Source of the DNA: Ignavibacteriales bacterium
GTDB lineage: Bacteria > Bacteroidota > Ignavibacteria > Ignavibacteriales > Ignavibacteriaceae
Assembly: GCA_027347125.1 (NCBI GenBank)
Contig: DAIERC010000130.1
Span: 1-9,306 of the forward strand
Reading direction: 5' to 3'
DNA: 9,306 nucleotides
A program made the translations under genes and the position numbers. Of this stretch, positions 5,843 to 9,306 are shown piece by piece (within the stretch, counting starts at the first letter, position 1; each line of letters begins with the position of its first letter). Below the pieces are notes generated by a model. The model was not told where the DNA came from. It searched no databases and worked only from the letters and a program-made list of their open reading frames with translations.

Positions 5843-6793
5843 CTAAAATTTGTGGTAATCAAATTCTTCTTCACCCTGAACTCTTCTCCACCAATTAAAA
5901 ATATATTTACCCGACCACATTGTGAATATCATAAATACCAATCCGCCTATAAGGTCTATAACATAATGGTACCAAAGATACACAGTGGCGAATATTAATA
6001 AGGTTCCCACGGGCACAAAGAAATACCTGGAACGGCTTTTTAATCTAACCGAAAGGTACATTACAATTAAGGTAATCATTGTATGGCCGCTTGGAAAAAC
6101 ATCACGTTGAACATAGGCGGCGGGGTTTGCCATTCCCTTTCTGACAGATTCTCCATAATCTATAAACTCTCGCAAGTAATGAGTTAAAAATATTCCCGGC
6201 AATTGCTGGTTTATTTGCGAAAAATTGTGGAGCGTAAATCTTGGGCCGATGCCGGGAAGAACAAAATACCCAAGGTAAGATAAATAAAACCCGTAGATAA
6301 TTGAGAACACCGCAAAGTCTAGAGCAAGGTAACGCCCTTTTTTTAATAAAGCCAGTCCAAGCAATATAGGGAGTAAATAAAAAATGCTGTAGATAATCTG
6401 AAGAATTTCCGTTAACAGGGGGAAAGAAAATTTATATAAAATTGCTGTAGGGTCTGCGCCGAACATCCATCTATCAATTTTTATAAACAGCCAATCAAAA
6501 TCCTGTTGTCTGATAGGTTCTATCTGATAATAAAGTTCCTTATAAGTTAGAAGTATTAACGGCGCAATGTACCAGTAATGAATAGCCCGCCAGAACTTGT
6601 TGTTATATTTATTTTCAAAATATGCTATTGTAAAAATTAAAGAAATAATTGCAAGATTAGCCAGCACCCAAATAAACCAATGCTCTACATTATTTTTATA
6701 AATAATATTTATTATGGTTAGAAAAAGATAAAAAACAACAGCTACCAGATCATAGGCTTTTAATTTTGATAAAAAAGTTCTTACTATTTCCAT
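5843..6793 (-). CDS. PAP2-superfamily membrane protein, Aur1/inositolphosphotransferase-like subtype
   Basis: This 316-residue polytopic inner-membrane protein has roughly six or more hydrophobic segments (about 16-32, 38-58, 71-84, 125-150, 157-180, 236-250, 258-275, 281-294). The phosphatase signature is of the Aur1-like (PAP2_3) type: a reduced motif 1 'GIGPRF' (181-186), motif 2 'FPSGHT' (233-238, His237), and motif 3 'YHYVID' with His276 and Asp280 in the H-x3-D arrangement. The two His and the Asp form the catalytic set known in the superfamily. Possible roles are lipid phosphate hydrolysis (such as undecaprenyl or phosphatidylglycerol phosphate) or head-group transfer as in inositol phosphosphingolipid synthesis; sequence does not decide. 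It lies 17 bp after rsmA and 39 bp before menG, probably co-transcribed. No clear Shine-Dalgarno precedes the start. Confidence 0.87.
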   Translation of the reverse strand: MEIVRTFLSKLKAYDLVAVVFYLFLTIINIIYKNNVEHWFIWVLANLAIISLIFTIAYFENKYNNKFWRAIHYWYIAPLILLTYKELYYQIEPIRQQDFDWLFIKIDRWMFGADPTAILYKFSFPLLTEILQIIYSIFYLLPILLGLALLKKGRYLALDFAVFSIIYGFYLSYLGYFVLPGIGPRFTLHNFSQINQQLPGIFLTHYLREFIDYGESVRKGMANPAAYVQRDVFPSGHTMITLIVMYLSVRLKSRSRYFFVPVGTLLIFATVYLWYHYVIDLIGGLVFMIFTMWSGKYIFNWWRRVQGEEEFDYHKF

Positions 6794-6810
6794 TGGCCGA
6801 TTTGTAGAAA

Positions 6811-7626
6811 TTATTGAGTATTATTTTCCGATAGTCCACTCTGCCGCTGCTTTTCGAGGGTAAATTTTGCAAGCTTAACAAAATCCGTTATTTCCAGTTG
6901 TTCTGCGCGCAAATTCAGATTTATGTCCGAATCAGAAAAATTTATGTTGCCAAATATACTATTACTTAATGAATTTTTTAAAGTTTTTCTTCTGTTGCCG
7001 AAGCAAGCTTTTACTGTTTTGATAAAGAATTCTTTTTCTATCTCCGAGAGATCTACAACTTTAAAATTGATATGAATTAAAGCCGAGTAAACCTTTGGAC
7101 GCGGGGAAAAAACATTTGGTGAAATTTTAAAACATATTTTTACATCGGCAAAAAACTGAAGCAATACCGCAAGTATCCCGTATTCCTTGGTTCCTTTCTT
7201 CGCCGTTATTCGCTGAGCTACTTCCAGTTGCACCATCAAAACAGAGTCTTGAATAATCTTATTATTTCCAATCATCTTAAATATAATGGGGGAAGTTAAA
7301 TTATACGGAATGTTCCCGACGATTCTTAATTTCTGTTTATTTTTCTGGTAGAAGGGGTTCAAATCCAGTTCAAGAAAATCACCGTTAATAAGATTCAATT
7401 TAGGTAACGCCTCTTTGAGTTCGTCGATAACCCTAAAATCTATTTCAACCGAGGTTAAATTTTCCGTATGTTCAATAAGTTTTTTAGTTAAAGCTCCGCG
7501 GCCAGGCCCAATTTCAATTAAATTGTCGGTTGGCGCGGGTGAAATTTCTTCAACTATTTTATTTAGAATGTTTGTATCTATCAGGTAATTCTGACCAAAT
7601 CTTTTAAGTGGCTTTACTTTTTGCAT
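6811..7626 (-). CDS. rsmA: 16S rRNA (adenine1518-N6/adenine1519-N6)-dimethyltransferase
   Basis: RsmA (KsgA) dimethylates two adjacent adenines in the 3' terminal helix of 16S rRNA during late 30S assembly. The 271-residue length is typical. Signatures in order are 'KRFGQNYLID' (8-17), SAM-binding 'IEIGPGRGALT' (37-47), Glu61 ('SVEID'), Asp83 ('NGDFL'), the N6-adenine methyltransferase motif 'NIPY' (105-108), 'MVQLEVAQRI' (131-140), 'FSPRPKVYSALI' (173-184), and the C-terminal RNA-binding part 'FGNRRKTLKNSL' (209-220) with 'RAEQLEITDFVKLA'. It is the first gene of the minus-strand run with the PAP2 protein and menG. The leader contains a 17-bp palindrome 18-34 nt before the ATG. No Shine-Dalgarno is apparent. 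Loss of this enzyme is known to give kasugamycin resistance. Confidence 0.97.
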   Translation of the reverse strand: MQKVKPLKRFGQNYLIDTNILNKIVEEISPAPTDNLIEIGPGRGALTKKLIEHTENLTSVEIDFRVIDELKEALPKLNLINGDFLELDLNPFYQKNKQKLRIVGNIPYNLTSPIIFKMIGNNKIIQDSVLMVQLEVAQRITAKKGTKEYGILAVLLQFFADVKICFKISPNVFSPRPKVYSALIHINFKVVDLSEIEKEFFIKTVKACFGNRRKTLKNSLSNSIFGNINFSDSDINLNLRAEQLEITDFVKLAKFTLEKQRQSGLSENNTQ

Positions 7627-7643
7627 TTCAATATGAATGATAA

Positions 7644-7660
7644 AAATTGTGTGACAATTT
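7644..7660. repeat. Perfect inverted repeat in the rsmA/ROK divergent region
   Basis: AAATTGT-GTG-ACAATTT has 7-bp arms and a 3-bp spacer and does not extend beyond 17 bp. It lies 18 nt upstream of the rsmA ATG and just downstream of a TATAAT on the rsmA strand. It could be an operator half-site pair or a leader hairpin. A tract of this base composition gives some short palindromes by chance, but a perfect 7+7 is less common. Confidence 0.5.
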
Positions 7661-7675
7661 AAGATTATTTGATCG

Positions 7676-7681
7676 ATTATA
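7676..7681 (-). promoter_or_regulatory. Possible -10 (TATAAT) for the rsmA run
   Basis: On the minus strand TATAAT occurs 50 nt before the rsmA ATG, giving a leader of about 43 nt that includes the palindrome. The position expected for a -35 reads CAAAGC, a poor match. Low confidence. Confidence 0.3.
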
Positions 7682-7701
7682 CTAAAATAATTTAACTTGC
7701 T

Positions 7702-7728
7702 TTGAAAAATTTTACAATTATTTATAAA
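7702..7728 (+). promoter_or_regulatory. Possible promoter for the ROK kinase gene
   Basis: TTGAAA (7702-7707) and TATAAA (7723-7728) are separated by 15 bp, shorter than ideal but with good hexamers. The TTGCTTTG at 7697-7704 also resembles the Bacteroidota -7 element at 7 of 8 positions. Either would give a leader of roughly 45-70 nt before the CTG start. Confidence 0.3.
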
Positions 7729-7767
7729 TTAAAATGAAGCTAAGAATAGACTATGATTTCTAAATAC

Positions 7768-7773
7768 AGGAGG
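7768..7773 (+). promoter_or_regulatory. Perfect Shine-Dalgarno (AGGAGG) that sets the ROK start
   Basis: AGGAGG ends 5 nt before CTG at 7779, ideal spacing. It is the strongest ribosome site in the window and lies 35 nt from the next in-frame ATG (7809), too far to serve it. It therefore points to initiation at the CTG. Confidence 0.8.
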
Positions 7774-7778
7774 CTAAA

Positions 7779-8753
7779 CTGAAAAAGCAGTATGTTATAA
7801 GTATTGATATGGGAGGAACAAAAATCCTTTCCGCCGTAATTAACTCAACCGATGGCATAATAGCCGTCGTTAAAGAATCCACTGAAACAGGCGCTACGCA
7901 AAAACAATATATTAAGCAGTTAGCTTCGATAATTAAAAAGACAATAAAAGAAGCCAAGGTAACCGAAGACAGTATAAAAGCTGTTTGTATTGGCTTCCCC
8001 GGTCCGCTTGATCCGTTTACCGGAATTATATATTCGGCTCCAAACCTGGGGCTGAAAAATTTTCCCATAAAAAAATTGCTGCAGGAAGTAATCCCTTATC
8101 CTGTTCTTATTGAAAACGATGTAAATCTTGGAGCGCTGGGAATTCAGAAATTTGGAGTGGCAAAAAAAGGTAAAAATGTTTTAACGGTTTTTATTGGTAC
8201 CGGTATTGGCGGAGCGCTTACTTTTAACGGGAAAATATACAGAGGTTCTAATTTTGTTGCCGGAGAGATAGGGCATATTATTGTTAATCCCAAAGGCTCT
8301 TTATGTAATTGCGGAAATAGAGGATGCTTTGAAACTATTGCCAGCCGCAGCGCAATTGTTAAACACCTAGAAGCCGAAATAAAGGCCAATAAAAGAACCA
8401 TGTTAAAAAAAATTGTTAAGCAGGGAAAACCAATAAAAAGTAAAGCTCTGTATTTGGCTGTTAAGGCAGTAGATAAACTTACAATAAAAGAAATTACGGG
8501 TGCTTGCAATGCTATCGGACTCGTTTTGGCCAACATAAATAACTTGCTGAACCTGGATCTTATAGTTCTTGGCGGCGGATTAATGGAAGCGCTGGATTAT
8601 TATATGATTCCTAAAATCAAAACAGCGTTTAACAAAAATATTATGAAGGGATCAGGCAAAGGAATTAAAATTGTTGCAAGCAAATTAGCTGATGATGCTG
8701 CGTTGTACGGCGGTATTGCGTTGGCCGAAGAATTTTTAAATATAAAAGTTTAA
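7779..8753 (+). CDS. ROK family sugar kinase (glucokinase-like), apparent CTG start
   Basis: From CTG the product has 324 residues, starting 'MKKQYVISIDMGGTKIL' if CTG is read as Met. The ROK/actin-like ATPase parts are complete: phosphate-1 loop 'DMGGTK' (Asp10-Lys15); 'GFPGPLDP' (72-79); catalytic Asp114 in 'IENDVN'; phosphate-2 'GTGIGGAL' (140-147); 'GEIGHI' with Glu163 and His166; and the ROK zinc site 'CNCGNRGC' (Cys176, Cys178, Cys183). With no N-terminal DNA-binding domain it is a cytoplasmic kinase, not a NagC/Mlc repressor. Glucose is the likeliest substrate; fructose, mannose or N-acetylmannosamine cannot be excluded. The first in-frame ATG (7809) starts after Asp10 and would remove beta-strand 1 and that residue; the frame is closed by TAA at 7761. 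The stop shares TTAA with the convergent ABC-F gene. Confidence 0.92.
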   Translation: MKKQYVISIDMGGTKILSAVINSTDGIIAVVKESTETGATQKQYIKQLASIIKKTIKEAKVTEDSIKAVCIGFPGPLDPFTGIIYSAPNLGLKNFPIKKLLQEVIPYPVLIENDVNLGALGIQKFGVAKKGKNVLTVFIGTGIGGALTFNGKIYRGSNFVAGEIGHIIVNPKGSLCNCGNRGCFETIASRSAIVKHLEAEIKANKRTMLKKIVKQGKPIKSKALYLAVKAVDKLTIKEITGACNAIGLVLANINNLLNLDLIVLGGGLMEALDYYMIPKIKTAFNKNIMKGSGKGIKIVASKLADDAALYGGIALAEEFLNIKV

Positions 8754-9306
8754 GTGAATTGCTTTTCTATTTGCGCCAGTTCTTCTGAAAATTTATCCCA
8801 TTGCGCAAGACGAATTTCAAGTTTTTCTTTTACACCGTTGAATTCCATGTTTTTCTCTTTTGCTAAAGAAAGGTTGTTATAGGTTTCCGGGTCTGCCAAA
8901 AGCATCTCAAGTTCTTTCGCTCGTGTTTCAAGGGTTGCTATTTCTTCTTCTATTTGCTCAATCTTTTTTGCTATGTCTTTTGTCGCCTTGTATTTTTTTT
9001 GTCTTAATTCCGCTTCAATCCTTTTTTGATCTTTCCTGGAAACAATATCGGATTCCGCTGATTTAGTTTTAAAATCGGGATCCGCATCCGCCATAGCCTG
9101 TTCGCGTTTAGTGAGGTAATAATCAATTCCTCCCAGAAATGATTTTACTTCACCTTTTCTTATTTCCACCACCTTGTTTACCACCGGTAAAAGAAAATCA
9201 ACATCGTGCGATACTATTATCAAAGAACCTTCAAATTCGCTGAGCGCTTTTTGCAGAATTTGCTTCGAAGAAATATCCAGATGGTTTGTCGGTTCGTCAA
9301 GCACAA
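8750..9306 (-). CDS. ABC-F family ATPase, C-terminal part (5' end outside window)
   Basis: About 185 residues of the C-terminal end are visible; the frame is open to the right edge. The visible part begins inside Walker B of the second ATPase domain: 'LDEPTNHLD' (9301-9275), the ABC-F/ABC2 signature with catalytic Glu and D-loop. 'VSHDVDFL' follows with the H-switch His, then 'VVEIRKGEVKSFLGGIDYYL', typical of ABC-F. The last hundred residues are charged and heptad-like ('IAKKIEQIEEEIATLETRAKELEMLLADPETYNN'), a C-terminal coiled coil like that of Uup-type members. ABC-F proteins are soluble and bind the ribosome or nucleic acid; translation quality control or antibiotic protection are the known roles. 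The subtype cannot be set without the N-terminal half. The usual SHDR Arg is Val here. The leftmost apparent start (GTG at 9304) is only the Val of Walker B. Confidence 0.92.
   Translation of the reverse strand, partial: VLDEPTNHLDISSKQILQKALSEFEGSLIIVSHDVDFLLPVVNKVVEIRKGEVKSFLGGIDYYLTKREQAMADADPDFKTKSAESDIVSRKDQKRIEAELRQKKYKATKDIAKKIEQIEEEIATLETRAKELEMLLADPETYNNLSLAKEKNMEFNGVKEKLEIRLAQWDKFSEELAQIEKQFT

Noticed and set aside
7809..7811. ATG as the start of the ROK kinase
   Set aside because: It removes beta-strand 1 and the conserved Asp of DxGGTK and has no suitably spaced ribosome site, whereas CTG 7779 has a perfect one.
8144..8536. Minus-strand open frame of 130 codons
   Set aside because: It is a shadow of the ROK kinase gene, with low-complexity composition and no start signal.
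9302..9304. GTG as the start of the ABC-F gene
   Set aside because: It encodes the Val before the Walker B 'LDEPTNHLD'; an ABC-F protein must extend several hundred residues upstream, so the gene is simply cut by the window edge.

Overview
The window looks like ordinary chromosomal sequence from a moderately AT-rich member of the Bacteroidota/Chlorobi (FCB) group, most likely an Ignavibacteria-type bacterium. This is inferred from protein style and was not tested by any search. The evidence is a secreted HExxH peptidase fused to TolB-like propeller repeats and opening with a 'YFGRNKV' segment, a Thr-rich lipoprotein, weak or absent Shine-Dalgarno sites on several genes, TAnnTTTG-like promoter elements, and a MenG/UbiE methyltransferase. 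No rRNA, tRNA, CRISPR array, insertion sequence, phage gene or attachment site was seen.

Layout. Positions 1-1045 (minus) hold the N-terminal part of the secreted metallopeptidase/propeller protein, which runs off the left edge. A 359-bp gap (1046-1404) follows, with a promoter-like element and a weak terminator-like element. A DUF4404 gene comes next (1405-1671, plus). Positions 1770-5112 (plus) form a tight five-gene run: an AhpD-like carboxymuconolactone decarboxylase protein, an MtaD/SsnA/DadD-like amidohydrolase, a SemiSWEET-like small transporter, the RdgB/HAM1 house-cleaning NTP pyrophosphatase, and a lipoprotein. Three of its four junctions overlap (8, 4 and 11 nt) and the fourth gap is 15 bp. 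Converging on it is a minus-strand run, 7626-5120: rsmA (16S rRNA dimethyltransferase), an Aur1-type PAP2 membrane protein, then menG/ubiE. A 152-bp divergent region (7627-7778) separates rsmA from a plus-strand ROK sugar kinase (7779-8753). The kinase ends by sharing a TTAA with the stop of a convergent ABC-F ATPase, whose C-terminal part occupies 8750-9306 (minus) and continues past the right edge.

How the genes fit together. RdgB removes deaminated purine nucleotides (ITP, XTP, dITP), and the amidohydrolase belongs to a group that deaminates purine nucleosides or bases. The cluster may therefore be a purine salvage and clean-up unit, with the small transporter and AhpD-like protein in roles not yet known. 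The minus-strand run combines ribosome maturation, a lipid-phosphate-type membrane enzyme and menaquinone synthesis, a common style of housekeeping grouping.

The most notable observation is the ROK kinase start. The only sensible start is a CTG codon preceded by a perfect AGGAGG, because the first in-frame ATG lies after the conserved phosphate-binding Asp. No clearly new multi-gene system was found. The amidohydrolase/SemiSWEET/RdgB cluster and the divergent palindrome are the other items most worth testing.
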